Origin: Acidovorax sp. NCPPB 3576 | Lineage (GTDB): Bacteria > Pseudomonadota > Gammaproteobacteria > Burkholderiales > Burkholderiaceae_C | Direction of reading: 5' to 3' | Length of the DNA stretch: 64,000 nucleotides | NCBI RefSeq assembly: GCF_028473605.1 | Contig: NZ_CP097267.1 | Coordinates: 461,501 to 525,500 of the forward strand | Shown: positions 25,591 to 34,868 of the stretch, one piece after another | How positions within the stretch are numbered: the first letter of the stretch is position 1 | How the letters are laid out: each line of letters begins with the position of its first letter | Made by a program: the position numbers and the translations under genes | The notes under the pieces: generated by a model | What the model saw: only the letters and a program-made list of their open reading frames with translations | Database searches by the model: none | What the model was told of the DNA's origin: nothing

Positions 25591-26841
25591 TCAGCCCCCG
25601 CGCTTCACATCCAGATCCGCCAGCACCCGCAGCAACCCCCGGTTCACCTCTTCCAGATCCATCTCGTGCGTCTCGCACAGCTGGCGGATCGCCGCGCCGT
25701 TGTCCGTTTCCAGCGCGCAGGCCATCTCCAGGCTGGCTGCGTACGGCCCGGTGTGCAGCACGGTGGCGTCGTAGATGCGTTCGGACAAAGGCAGGCGGCG
25801 CAGGATGGCGCCCAGGGGTTCGCCCAGCAGGTCGTCCATCTGCGAGAGCAGGCCGCACAGGTAGATTTCGCGCCGCAGGTCGTTTTCCACGCCGGCGTCC
25901 AGCAGGCGCTCGGTCAGGCGGGCGCGCAGCACCATGGATTCGCGGATGGGCTGCAGGTTGGGGTCGGTGCTGGCGTGCGGCAGCTGGTCCGACAGCCAGC
26001 GCTTGAGCGAGCCGTAGCCCATCATGACCAGGCCGCGCCGCAGCGAATCCACGCCGGTGCGCAGGCCGAGCGCTGCCGAGTTGGTATAGACCATGAAGCG
26101 GTAGGCGAGCAGCGGGTCTTCGCCCAGGATCTGCTCGAAGGCTTCCAGCGACTGCTCCGCGTCGATGGCTTTCATCAGCTTGAGCACGGTTTCGTGCCCG
26201 GGCTGGGGCGGCTGGTGGCGCAGTTCGTACAGCACGTCTTCCGCGGGCCAGCCGGCCAGGGCCAGGGCCTTGTGCCGGTCCAGGCAGTGTTCCATGAGGG
26301 CGCGGCTGGCCACGTTCTCGTACATCTGTCCGGCCAGCACCGGGCTGGGCTGCTGGCCTGCACCGCTGTGGCTGGCGCCCGCTCCGGCACTGCGGGGGGC
26401 AGCTGCGGTGGTTTTCAGCGCAGCCATGGCGTCGGCGGCGCTGAGGGTGAGCAGGCTGTTGTCGAAGCAGCCGGCCACGGCGGGTTCGGGCAGGTGGTGC
26501 AGTTCGCCGCGCCAGACGAGTTTCAAGCCGCGCTGGTGGGCGGCTTGCACCAGGGCGAGCAAGGCCGGATCGCCCAGCCATTCGTTGCGCACTTCGATCC
26601 AGGGCGCGCCGCGCGGCGCCTGGGTGAGCAGGTCGGTGAGCAACTGCGGCGTTTGCGGGGACAGCAGCAGGGGGGGCGAGCTGGCGCTCCACAGTTCCTG
26701 CAAGGTGCGCAGCAGATGGGGCGCATCCACGACGGCGGCGCCATCGCTTTGCACATAGAGCTGCACGGCGGCGAGGCGCCGTGCCTGGTTCCAAAGGGGA
26801 CGGTAACCGAGGAGGAGGCTGCCAAGAACGGATTGGACCAT
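25591..26841 (-). CDS. HDOD domain-containing protein (degenerate EAL + HDOD)
   Basis: This 416-residue protein resembles the YuxH/CdgJ group. The N-terminal 190 residues look like an EAL-type barrel that has lost its ExLxR motif (it reads LLGYRPLWNQARRL), so c-di-GMP hydrolysis is not expected. The C-terminal 200 residues form an HDOD domain (YELRHQPPQ, then AEQSLEAFEQILGEDPLLAYRFMVYTNSAALG), a catalytically dead HD relative used in signalling. It follows flgL by 31 bases on the same strand and is probably read from the flagellar operon, which fits known roles of such proteins in linking motility with c-di-GMP or stress signals. Confidence 0.75.
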   Translation of the reverse strand: MVQSVLGSLLLGYRPLWNQARRLAAVQLYVQSDGAAVVDAPHLLRTLQELWSASSPPLLLSPQTPQLLTDLLTQAPRGAPWIEVRNEWLGDPALLALVQAAHQRGLKLVWRGELHHLPEPAVAGCFDNSLLTLSAADAMAALKTTAAAPRSAGAGASHSGAGQQPSPVLAGQMYENVASRALMEHCLDRHKALALAGWPAEDVLYELRHQPPQPGHETVLKLMKAIDAEQSLEAFEQILGEDPLLAYRFMVYTNSAALGLRTGVDSLRRGLVMMGYGSLKRWLSDQLPHASTDPNLQPIRESMVLRARLTERLLDAGVENDLRREIYLCGLLSQMDDLLGEPLGAILRRLPLSERIYDATVLHTGPYAASLEMACALETDNGAAIRQLCETHEMDLEEVNRGLLRVLADLDVKRGG

Positions 26842-26872
26842 GGGATGCGAAGGCGGCCGTTACCGCGCGGGC

Positions 26873-28159
26873 TCAGCCGATGTAGTTGAAGAGAGACAGC
26901 TTTTGCACCTGGGCATAGGACTTCAGGGCCGCTTCATACCCGACCTGGTTGTTCTGGAAGTCGGAAATGCCCTTGATCATATCGAGATCCTCCGCGCGCG
27001 AACGGTCGGCTTCCAGCTGCACGGCGCGCTTGTCCTGGTCGCCGGTGATGCGGTCGGCGCGGTTGAGCAATTCGCCCGCGTAGCCGCGCATGTTGTGCAT
27101 GCGCTCCATGCCGATGTCGATGTTGTTCAGGGCCTGGCCCACGGCCTGCGATGCAGCGCCGCTGGTGGTGGCGCTGCCAATGTCGCGGATGGCGCTGTCC
27201 AGCGTGCTGAAGATGCTGGCGCTGGGCTGCAGCGAGATGCTGTCGCCGTTGGCGGGCGAGAGGCTGTAGGTGCCATCGACCTTCTTGACGGGCGTGCCGG
27301 TGATGTTGAAGCTCATGCCGGGGATGCCGGTCACGCCGATGCTCACCGGCTTGTCGGACGGAAAGTCGGGCACCGTCACGGGCGCGGACGACACGCCGGT
27401 GGTGGTGTTGGTGATGGTGTACGTGGCCGTGGTGGTGCCGGCCGTGGCGCCCGGGCCCACGCCGCTGAAGACGATCTGGTAGTTGTTGCCCGTGATGAGG
27501 CTGGTGTCGGTGGGCTTGATGCCGTCGGTGGTCAGCAGGTGGTCGGTCGAGCTGGTGGTGACGGCGGCGTTGTAGGCGCCGTCGCGCTGCGGCACGAACA
27601 TGAAGGCCGATTCGCCGTCCAGCGACAGGGGCAGCGAGTTGTCGGTGCCCGAGCCCTGGCCGGGCAGGCCGGAGAAGGTGTAGTCGGGGCTGCCGGACTG
27701 CGGCCCGAGAAACGGCGTGAGCGCGCTGCCCAGGGCGCCCAGCAGCGGCATGCCGTTGCTGTCCTTGCGGTTGACCATGGAGGACAGCTGCTCGCGCAGG
27801 CCCTGCAGCTGGTTGGCGATGGTCTTGCGGTCGTTGGGCGTGAGCGATCCGTTGCCGGCGCTCACGATGAGCTGGCGGGCCTCCTGCACCAGGTCCACGG
27901 CTTCGCCCATGGTCGATTCGGCCTGGGCGATGGAATTGCGCTGGTTCTCCAGCGCGCGCTGGTCGGTCTGCACGCGCGACAGCCGGGTCATCGCGCGCTC
28001 GGCCTGCGCGGCGGCCACCGGGTCGTCGCTGGCGCGCACCACGCGCTTGCCGGAGGTGAGGTTTTCCTGCAGGTTGGACAGCGCCGTCTGCCGATTGCCC
28101 AGATTGCGCAGGGCGTTGTCGTACATGTTGGCGGTGGAGGTGCGATAGAAGTTGGCCAT
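26873..28159 (-). CDS. flgL: Flagellar hook-filament junction protein FlgL
   Basis: This 428-residue protein (HAP3) joins the hook to the filament. The N-terminal FYRTSTANMYDNALRNLGNR and C-terminal DLDMIKGISDFQNNQVGYEA segments are the coiled D0/D1 arms shared with flagellin. The middle, about 200 residues rich in threonine, valine and glycine, is a surface domain and is larger than in enteric FlgL. It is secreted by the flagellar export apparatus with no cleavable signal. It follows flgK by 18 bases at the end of the flg operon. Confidence 0.95.
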   Translation of the reverse strand: MANFYRTSTANMYDNALRNLGNRQTALSNLQENLTSGKRVVRASDDPVAAAQAERAMTRLSRVQTDQRALENQRNSIAQAESTMGEAVDLVQEARQLIVSAGNGSLTPNDRKTIANQLQGLREQLSSMVNRKDSNGMPLLGALGSALTPFLGPQSGSPDYTFSGLPGQGSGTDNSLPLSLDGESAFMFVPQRDGAYNAAVTTSSTDHLLTTDGIKPTDTSLITGNNYQIVFSGVGPGATAGTTTATYTITNTTTGVSSAPVTVPDFPSDKPVSIGVTGIPGMSFNITGTPVKKVDGTYSLSPANGDSISLQPSASIFSTLDSAIRDIGSATTSGAASQAVGQALNNIDIGMERMHNMRGYAGELLNRADRITGDQDKRAVQLEADRSRAEDLDMIKGISDFQNNQVGYEAALKSYAQVQKLSLFNYIG

Positions 28160-28177
28160 GTCTTTCTCCGGCGCGGT

Positions 28178-30109
28178 TTATCGGCCCATCGTCTGGATCA
28201 GGCTGTCGAAAATGCTCTGGGCGATCTGCAAGACCTTCGCGGAGGCCTGGTAGGCCTGCTGGTATTGGATCAGCTTGGCGGCCTCTTCGTCCAGGTTCAC
28301 GCCTGAGACGGCCGTGCGGTCTTTTTCCAGGTTGCCCGCGATGGTGGTGGACAGCTGGGCGGAGTTCAGGGCGCTCTGCGTGCGCGTGCCCACCTGCGCC
28401 ATGAGGCCGGCGTAGCCGTCGCTCATGGTGGACTCGTCGAACATCTTCACGTCGCGCAGCGCGTTCATCGCGCTGGCGTTGCCGGCGTTGCGGGTGTAGG
28501 TGTCGCCGTATTGCGGATCGAGCGCATTGCCCACCGTGACGGTGTCGCCGGTGTTGGGCGTGCCCTTGAGCGTCAGTTCCCAGCCGTCGATCTGGATGGG
28601 CTGGCCCGGCGTGTAGGCCAGGCCCGAGGTGCCCGAGGGCGGCGTGGTCGAGCCCGTCACCGTGTAGGTGGTGGGCGGGCCGGCCGCGAAGCTCAGGCTC
28701 ACGCCCGCTGGAATGGGGGGCGCGGTGAAGCCGGTGGAGGTGGCCTGCACGCCGGTGAGCTGCAGCGATCCGCCATTGGTCTTGCCCATGGCGGCGTTGA
28801 CGGGGCTGGCCACGGCCAGGTCGCGGGGCGACAGCACCTTGGCCTGGATGTTCGCGGCCGTGGTGCTGAAGGGCTTGAACAGCACGCGCTCGCCCGTGCT
28901 GCCTGCGGCCGTCATGTTGAAGTTGAGCCCGTCGATCTGCTTGCTTGCCAGGTCGGTCAGGTCGGTGAAGGCGGTGGCCTTGCCGTCGGACATGCGCACC
29001 ACCTGGCCGGCGGGCGGCGTGGTGAAGCGCACTTCGTAGTCGGACGCGGCGAACTTCGTCGCATCGGTGAACGACACGTTGCCCACCGCCGTGCCCTTGG
29101 TGTAGCCGGGCATGCTGGCCGGCACCGAGAACAAATCCTTGCCGGCTTGCCCGTCGAGCGTGAGGCCCAGCTTGTGCTGGGCATTCATCGTCATGCCGAT
29201 GGACTGCGCCATGCGGCCGAGCAGGTTCACGCCTTCGGCCAGGTCGGTGTTGTTGAAGCGCAGCAGGCCCGAGACCTCGCCGCCGCCGAGCATGTTCTCG
29301 TCCAGCTCCACCGGCGTCACGCCGGGGCGGTTGAAGAACAGCTTGGTCTGCCCGCTGCCGGGAAAGGCCGTGGCCTCGCCCACCGACAGCTGCGTGGCGG
29401 TGGAGCCCAGCACCAGCGGCTGGCTGCCCGCGACGAACAGGCCCACGGTGCCGTCGTCGGCCTGCACCTGCGTGGTCTGCACGTACTGGTTGAGCTCGCG
29501 GATGATCTGGTCGCGCTGGTCCAGCAGGTCGTTGGGCGATTGGCCGTTGCCGGTGGCGCGGGCGATCTGCTCGTTCACGCCTGCCATGCGGCTGGCCAGG
29601 CTGTTGATCGCGTTGACGTTGCTGGTGAGCTGCTCGGTGACGGTGTACTGGATCTCCGACAGGCGGTCGGCCGCGGAGCGCATGCGCCCGGCGGTCTCGT
29701 CCATGCGCGTGAGCACCACCGTGCGCGCGGTGATGTCGGTCGGTGCGGCCACCACGTCGGACAGCGCGTTCAGCATGTCGGTGATCGATGCGCCCAGGCC
29801 GCTGGTGCCGCCGCTGAACACGTCCTGCATCTGCGACAGCCGCTCGCCGCGCGTCTGGTCGGCCGCCTGGGTGGCGCCTGCCGCGGCGGCCTGCCGCGTG
29901 AGCAGTTCGTTGTGGTTGCGCAGAATGGTCTGCACGTCCACGCCCTGGCCGATGTAGCCGCCGCCCGTGAACTGGCCCTGCACGGTCTGCAGCGACAGCG
30001 TCTGGCGCGAATAGCCGGCGGTGTTGACGTTGGCGATGTTGTGGCCCGCGGTCTGCAGGGCCACCTGGTTGGCCAGCAGGGCGCGGGCGCCGACGTTGAG
30101 CAGGCTCAT
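28178..30109 (-). CDS. flgK: Flagellar hook-associated protein FlgK
   Basis: This 643-residue protein (HAP1) sits on the hook end. Residues 1-50 carry the rod/hook signature MSLLNVGARALLANQVALQT and NIANVNTAGYSRQ. The C-terminal GVNLDEEAAKLIQYQQAYQASAKVLQ is the diagnostic D0 helix. The long middle (about residues 320-560) is a proline- and threonine-rich surface domain. It is co-transcribed with flgJ upstream (13-base gap) and flgL downstream. Confidence 0.95.
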   Translation of the reverse strand: MSLLNVGARALLANQVALQTAGHNIANVNTAGYSRQTLSLQTVQGQFTGGGYIGQGVDVQTILRNHNELLTRQAAAAGATQAADQTRGERLSQMQDVFSGGTSGLGASITDMLNALSDVVAAPTDITARTVVLTRMDETAGRMRSAADRLSEIQYTVTEQLTSNVNAINSLASRMAGVNEQIARATGNGQSPNDLLDQRDQIIRELNQYVQTTQVQADDGTVGLFVAGSQPLVLGSTATQLSVGEATAFPGSGQTKLFFNRPGVTPVELDENMLGGGEVSGLLRFNNTDLAEGVNLLGRMAQSIGMTMNAQHKLGLTLDGQAGKDLFSVPASMPGYTKGTAVGNVSFTDATKFAASDYEVRFTTPPAGQVVRMSDGKATAFTDLTDLASKQIDGLNFNMTAAGSTGERVLFKPFSTTAANIQAKVLSPRDLAVASPVNAAMGKTNGGSLQLTGVQATSTGFTAPPIPAGVSLSFAAGPPTTYTVTGSTTPPSGTSGLAYTPGQPIQIDGWELTLKGTPNTGDTVTVGNALDPQYGDTYTRNAGNASAMNALRDVKMFDESTMSDGYAGLMAQVGTRTQSALNSAQLSTTIAGNLEKDRTAVSGVNLDEEAAKLIQYQQAYQASAKVLQIAQSIFDSLIQTMGR

Positions 30110-30122
30110 AAGGTGTGTCCTG

Positions 30123-31040
30123 TCACGCCGCCGTGCGCGAGACGCGCAAGGTGCTGTTGATGGCCCGGCTCAGCTTGTTGGCGTATTCCGGGTCGGTGGC
30201 GTAGCCCGCCTTTTGCAGCTCGGTGGCGTAGGCCACGGCGGAATGCGTCTTCTCGCGCGCCTTCTCGTAGCGCGGGTTGTCGTTGATGAGCTTGGCGTAG
30301 TCCTTGAAGGAGTCTTCGTAGGAGTCGTAGGCGCGGAACTTCGCCGTCACCTTGCGCGGCACGCCGCCGATGTATTCGGTGGTGGTGATCTCGGCGACCT
30401 TGCCCGTCCAGCCCTTGCCGGCCTTGATGCCGAACAGGTTGAAGGAGTTGTCGCCGTCCTTGCTGCGGATCTCGCTCTTGCCCCAGCCGGTCTCGTGGCC
30501 GGCCTGGCCCAGCATGAAGCTGGCGGGAATGCCGCTTTCCTGTGCCACGCGTTCGGCCGCGCCGCGGTGGTGCTGCACGAAGCTGTCGCGGCCCTTGGGC
30601 GCGGGGGCGGACGGGTCGGCCGCCGCGGCGGCGCTGCGCTGGCTGGCGGCGCCCAGGCTCAAGGTGGAAGGCACGGAAAACGTGGGCTCGGCACCTGCGG
30701 CGCCGGCATCGCCGCCCCCCATCTGGCGCGTCAGCTGGCGCTGGATGGCTTCGGACAGCCCGCCCTGGCGGCCCGACATCTGCACCGACAACTGCTGGTC
30801 GAGCATGTCGGTGCCCAGGTCGGCTTGGCCGCCTTCCATGAGGCCGGATTTCATCGTGGCCTCGCGCATGCTCTTGATCATCTCGCGCATGAAGAGCGAT
30901 TCGAACTGCTTGGCGGCTTCCTTTGCGGCCTGCGGGTTGTTCTGCCCGGCCTCGTACTTGAGCGCGTTGAGCGAGCGCGAATCGACGGCCAGCGCATGGT
31001 TGGTGCTGGTGGTCGAGGCGGCGGGCAGGGTGAAGGCCAT
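30123..31040 (-). CDS. flgJ: FlgJ rod cap and peptidoglycan hydrolase
   Basis: This 305-residue protein has the full dual-domain form. Residues 1-110 are the rod-capping domain (AAKQFESLFMREMIKSMREAT). A glutamine- and alanine-rich linker follows. From about residue 155 comes the glucosaminidase-type domain, with the catalytic glutamate in LGQAGHETGWGKSEI and NLFGIKAGKGW after it. It opens a hole in the periplasmic cell wall for the growing rod. It lies between flgI and flgK, as is standard. Confidence 0.95.
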   Translation of the reverse strand: MAFTLPAASTTSTNHALAVDSRSLNALKYEAGQNNPQAAKEAAKQFESLFMREMIKSMREATMKSGLMEGGQADLGTDMLDQQLSVQMSGRQGGLSEAIQRQLTRQMGGGDAGAAGAEPTFSVPSTLSLGAASQRSAAAAADPSAPAPKGRDSFVQHHRGAAERVAQESGIPASFMLGQAGHETGWGKSEIRSKDGDNSFNLFGIKAGKGWTGKVAEITTTEYIGGVPRKVTAKFRAYDSYEDSFKDYAKLINDNPRYEKAREKTHSAVAYATELQKAGYATDPEYANKLSRAINSTLRVSRTAA

Positions 31041-31106
31041 GTGCGTTCTCCCGTCAGGTCGGGCGCCGTCCCGTGGGCGGCAGGGGCGAAAGGAAGGCGG
31101 CCATGG

Positions 31107-32252
31107 TCAGATGACCTCCAGCTCGGCGTTCAGGGCGCCCGCGGCCTTGATGGCCTGCAGGATGGCCAGCAGGTCCTGCGGCGTGGCGCCCAGGGTGTTG
31201 AGCGCGCGCACCACATCGGCCAGTTGCGGCGACGGCGGCATCTGGATGATGTTGCCCGGCTCCTGCTTGACGGTGATGTCGCTCTTTTGCGCCACCACGG
31301 TCTGCCCTTGCGACAGCGGGTTGGGCTGGCTGATGACGGGCGTGGAGCTGATGGTGATCGACAGGTTGCCGTGCGCGATGGCGCAGGGGCCCAGCGTCAC
31401 GGCCTGGTTCAGCACGATGGAGCCGGTGCGGGCGTTGATGACGACCTTGGCGGAGGGGACGGAGTCGGCCACCGCCAGCTCTTCCAGGTCGGCGATGAAG
31501 TTCACCCGGGCGCCGGGGTCCAGGGGCGCGCGGACCTGCACCGTGCGGCCATCCAGCGCCGTGGCGATGCCGGCGCCGTTGCCCAGCTTGCCGTTGATGG
31601 CCTGGGCCACCTTGCGGGCGGTCTGGAAGTCGGAGGCGTTCAGGCCCAGGGTGATCGTGTCGCTGTCGTTCAGCGGGGTGGGCACCGAGCGCTCCACCTG
31701 GGCGCCATCGGGAATGCGGCCGGCGCTCAGGTGGTTGATCTGCACCTTGCTGCCGCCGGCAGACGCCCCTGCGCCGCCCACGACCATGTTGCCCTGCGCC
31801 ATGGCGTAGATCTCGCCGTCGGCGCCGCGCAGCGGAGTGGCGATCAGCGTGCCGCCCTTGAGCGACTTGGCGTTGCCCATGGAGGACACGCTCACGTCGA
31901 TGGACTGGCCGGGCTGGGCGAAGGCGGGCAACTGGGCGGTGACGATCACCGTCGCCACGTTCTTGAGCTGGGGCGCCGCCGTGCCGGGCGGCAGACTGAT
32001 GCCCATCTGCTGCAGGTAGTTCGTCATGGCCTGCGTGGTGAAGGGCATCTGCGTGGTCTGGTCGCCCGTGCCGTCCAGTCCCACGACGAGGCCATAGCCC
32101 GTCAACTGGTTGCTTCGCACGCCTTGCACGGCCGCCACTTCCTTGATGCGCAGGGCATGGGCGGGCAGCGCGGCGCAGAGGATGGCCAGGGCGGCCAGCA
32201 GCCACACGAGCCGCGACGCGCGCGAAATCAGGGGAGAGGGCAGGGCTTTCAT
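31107..32252 (-). CDS. flgI: Flagellar P-ring protein FlgI
   Basis: This 381-residue periplasmic protein forms the P-ring around the rod in the peptidoglycan layer. The start at 32252 (MKALPSPLISR) gives a clean Sec signal peptide with cleavage near LPAHA|LRIKEVAAVQG, and a GAGG lies just upstream. The longer frame adds a charged stretch before the signal. The family motifs RSNQLTGYGLVVGLDGTGDQT and NVATVIVTAQLP are intact. It precedes flgJ by 66 bases. Confidence 0.93.
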   Translation of the reverse strand: MKALPSPLISRASRLVWLLAALAILCAALPAHALRIKEVAAVQGVRSNQLTGYGLVVGLDGTGDQTTQMPFTTQAMTNYLQQMGISLPPGTAAPQLKNVATVIVTAQLPAFAQPGQSIDVSVSSMGNAKSLKGGTLIATPLRGADGEIYAMAQGNMVVGGAGASAGGSKVQINHLSAGRIPDGAQVERSVPTPLNDSDTITLGLNASDFQTARKVAQAINGKLGNGAGIATALDGRTVQVRAPLDPGARVNFIADLEELAVADSVPSAKVVINARTGSIVLNQAVTLGPCAIAHGNLSITISSTPVISQPNPLSQGQTVVAQKSDITVKQEPGNIIQMPPSPQLADVVRALNTLGATPQDLLAILQAIKAAGALNAELEVI

Positions 32253-32360
32253 GGCCTCGATTGTGAAAGCGGACCGCTTCACGGGATGGGCCAAAAAGAT
32301 GCCGGATTACCGGTCAATTGGGGCGGCCGGCCCCGGGGAATACAAGAAAAAAACGCCTCC

Positions 32361-32402
32361 AGTGCAATCAGCACTAGGGCGTTATGCTATAAAAATAATA
32401 GC
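32361..32402. repeat. Fullest copy of the dispersed repeat, between flgI and flgH
   Basis: AGTGCAATCAGCACTAGGGC, followed by GTTATGCTAT, an A-rich spacer and AATAGC, sits in the 211-base flgH-flgI gap. It contains two palindromic parts. The left part (inverted) matches 46126-46152, and the right part matches 12856-12886, 4998-5013 and 2498-2514. It could serve as a hairpin or processing site inside the flg operon. Confidence 0.65.
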
Positions 32403-32463
32403 GATCTGCCGCCGGGGCACGGCGGCAGCGGCGGGGGCGGCAGTCAGTCCGTGGCGATCGGCT

Positions 32464-33186
32464 TCAGAACGGCGTGACCGAATTGAATGCCCGCGACAGC
32501 CAGCCCATGGCCTGGGCTTCGCTCTGGGCGCCGCGCCCGCGCGATTGCACCCGGGCGTTGGCCACCAGCGTGGAGCTGATCACGCTGCCCGGCTGCAGCG
32601 CGCGCGGGTCCACCGTGCCGGAAAAGCGCAGCACGTCCACGTTGTCGTTCACGCCGATCTGCTTTTCGCCGGCGATCACCAGGTGGCCGTTGGGCAGCAC
32701 GTCGATCACGGTGGTGGTGATGGTGCCGGTGAAGGTGTTGGTGCTTTCGGTGCCGCCCTTGCCTTCGAAGTTGTTGGTGCTGGTCGCGCCCAGCGAGGCC
32801 TTGCCCAGGTTGGCCGAACTGATGAACGGCAGCGCGGTGATGCCCGACGCCGTGCCCGACTTGCGGTCCACGGTGGAGGTCGATTTCTGGCTGGCCGACA
32901 CCGTCTCGATGATCTGGATGGTGACCACGTCGCCCACCAGGCGCGCGCGGCGGTCCTCGAACACCGGCCGGTAGCTGGCGGCGTGGAACAGGCTGCCCGT
33001 CGCCGGGCCCGAGGGGCGCGGCGTGGCGGCCACGGGCGGCGGCGTGGTGGGCAGCAGGTCCACGGGAGGTGGCGGCGACAGCGTGGCGCAGCCGGTGCAC
33101 AGCAGCACGAGGCCGGTGGCGACGGCCAGGCGCGTGGACGGCGCCGCCAGGGCGGACGAACGGAAGAAGAAAGAGGCGGTACGCAT
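32464..33186 (-). CDS. flgH: Flagellar L-ring lipoprotein FlgH
   Basis: This 240-residue outer-membrane lipoprotein forms the L-ring. Its signal peptide ends in VLLCTGC, a lipobox with the lipidated cysteine near residue 29. The mature part shows GDVVTIQIIETVSASQKS and NTFTGTITTTVIDVLPNGHL, the family core, and ends in a beta strand with phenylalanine (NSVTPF), as expected. The start at 33186 (MRTASFFF) is the only one that gives a signal peptide. It lies 62 bases after flgG. Confidence 0.95.
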   Translation of the reverse strand: MRTASFFFRSSALAAPSTRLAVATGLVLLCTGCATLSPPPPVDLLPTTPPPVAATPRPSGPATGSLFHAASYRPVFEDRRARLVGDVVTIQIIETVSASQKSTSTVDRKSGTASGITALPFISSANLGKASLGATSTNNFEGKGGTESTNTFTGTITTTVIDVLPNGHLVIAGEKQIGVNDNVDVLRFSGTVDPRALQPGSVISSTLVANARVQSRGRGAQSEAQAMGWLSRAFNSVTPF

Positions 33187-33248
33187 GGCGGAATCCTGCA
33201 AGCGGTGGGGGCGTGGGCGTTCTTCGTGGGAACGGTCGGCGTTGCGCT

Positions 33249-34031
33249 TCAAAGCTGCGCGAGCTTGGCCAGCATCTGGTCCGATGTCTGGATGGCCTTG
33301 GAATTCATTTCGTAGGCGCGCTGGGTCTGGATCATGGTCACCAGCTCTTCCACCACGTTCACGTTCGACGTTTCGAGAAAGCCCTGGCGCATGTAGCCCA
33401 GGCCGTTGGTGCCCGGCGTGCCCTGCTGGGGCTGGCCGGAGGCGGCGGATTCCTTGTACATGTTCTGCCCGATCGGCTCGAGACCTGCCGGGTTGATGAA
33501 GTTGGCCATGGCGATGCTGCCCAGCTGCTGTGGTGCCGTGCTGCCCGGCACCGTGGCCGAGACGACGCCTTCGGTGCTGATGCTGATCGCGGTGGCATTG
33601 GCCGGCACGGTGATGCCGTTGGCCACCGGCAGGCCGCTGGAGGTGACCATGCGGCCCTGCGAATCGAGCTGGAACGAGCCGTCGCGGGTGTAGCCGATGG
33701 TGCCGTCGGGCTGGGTGATCTCGAAGAAGCCGTTGCCGTTGATCGCCACGTCCAGGTTGTTGTTGGACTGCTGCAGGCTGCCCTGCGTGAAGTTGCGGCT
33801 GGTGGCCACCGTGCGCACGCCCAGGCCCAGGTGCAGGCCGGTGGGCAGCTGGTTTTGCTCGGTGGTCTGCGCGCCGACCTGGCGCTGGTTTTGGTAGATC
33901 AGGTCTTCGAAGACCGCGTTGTTGCGCTTGTAGCCGTTGGTGGAGACGTTGGCCAGGTTGTGCGAGATGACGTCCAGCTGGGTTTGCTGGGCGGACATGC
34001 CGGTCTTGGCGATCCACAGGGAATTGATCAT
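33249..34031 (-). CDS. flgG: Flagellar distal rod protein FlgG
   Basis: This 260-residue protein is exactly the family length. It starts [16 protein letters not shown] and [19 protein letters not shown], the rod signature, and ends with [23 protein letters not shown]. It builds the distal rod crossing the P and L rings and is exported without a cleaved signal. It follows flgF by 40 bases. Confidence 0.97.
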   Translation of the reverse strand: MINSLWIAKTGMSAQQTQLDVISHNLANVSTNGYKRNNAVFEDLIYQNQRQVGAQTTEQNQLPTGLHLGLGVRTVATSRNFTQGSLQQSNNNLDVAINGNGFFEITQPDGTIGYTRDGSFQLDSQGRMVTSSGLPVANGITVPANATAISISTEGVVSATVPGSTAPQQLGSIAMANFINPAGLEPIGQNMYKESAASGQPQQGTPGTNGLGYMRQGFLETSNVNVVEELVTMIQTQRAYEMNSKAIQTSDQMLAKLAQL

Positions 34032-34071
34032 GGCGGTTCCTTCGGGGAGGCGGTTGCGTCGGGTTCGGCGG

Positions 34072-34812
34072 TCAGCCGTTGATGCTCAGCAGCTGGCTGG
34101 CGGACTTGTCGTTGGTCTCGGCCGTCTGGAGCAGGCGCAACTGCGCCTCGAACTGGCGGGAGGCGGCGATCATTCCGACCATGCTCTCCACGGCATTCAC
34201 GTTGGAGCCTTCCAAGGCGCCCGAGAGCATGCGCGCGTTGGGGTCGCTGGGCAGGGGATCGCCCGAGACGGTGCGGAACAGGGCGTCGTCGCCGCGCTTG
34301 AGCGGGTCTTCCAGCGTGGGCGTGGCCAGCTTCAGGCGCCCCACGGCTGCGGGGCGCTGGCTGCCGACCTTGGCGGTGATGGTCCCGTCCGAGCCCAGCG
34401 CGATCTCCGCGCCCTGGGGCACGTCGATGGGGCCGCCGCCGTCCGAGAGCACGGTCAGGCCGTTGCTCGTGAGCAACTGGCCCGTGGCCGAGACTTCCAG
34501 GCTGCCGTTGCGCGTGTAGGCCTCGGTGCCATCGAGCCCCTGCACCGCGAACCAGGCATTGCCCACCGCCATGGCGTCGAGGTTGCGGCCGGTGCGTTGC
34601 ACCGGGCCGGACGCCTCGGAGTGGCCCGACGTCGCCTCCAAGGCGAACACGCGCGTCTTGGCGCCATCGCCCTGAATGGGCACGGCGCGGAAGGTGGACA
34701 TCTCCGCGCGAAAGCCGTTCGTGGAGGCGTTGGCCAGGTTGTTGGACAGCACCGACTGCCGCTGTGCGGCGGCGTTGGCGCCCGTCATCGAGGTGTAGAT
34801 GAGGTGGTCCAT
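34072..34812 (-). CDS. flgF: Flagellar proximal rod protein FlgF
   Basis: This 246-residue protein begins [20 protein letters not shown] and [20 protein letters not shown]. It carries the conserved C-terminal [21 protein letters not shown]. Length and motifs fit the proximal rod protein FlgF. It sits between flgE and flgG. Confidence 0.95.
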   Translation of the reverse strand: MDHLIYTSMTGANAAAQRQSVLSNNLANASTNGFRAEMSTFRAVPIQGDGAKTRVFALEATSGHSEASGPVQRTGRNLDAMAVGNAWFAVQGLDGTEAYTRNGSLEVSATGQLLTSNGLTVLSDGGGPIDVPQGAEIALGSDGTITAKVGSQRPAAVGRLKLATPTLEDPLKRGDDALFRTVSGDPLPSDPNARMLSGALEGSNVNAVESMVGMIAASRQFEAQLRLLQTAETNDKSASQLLSING

Positions 34813-34868
34813 GGTGGGTCTCGCGCAGGCGTCTCAGTCGGTGGGGGCAGGGGGTGTCAGGGCGCGGA

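Noticed and set aside
25107..26006. Plus-strand open frame running from the immunity-like gene into the HDOD gene
   Set aside because: It is arginine/proline-rich without motifs and lies antisense to a clear HDOD protein, so it is a shadow.
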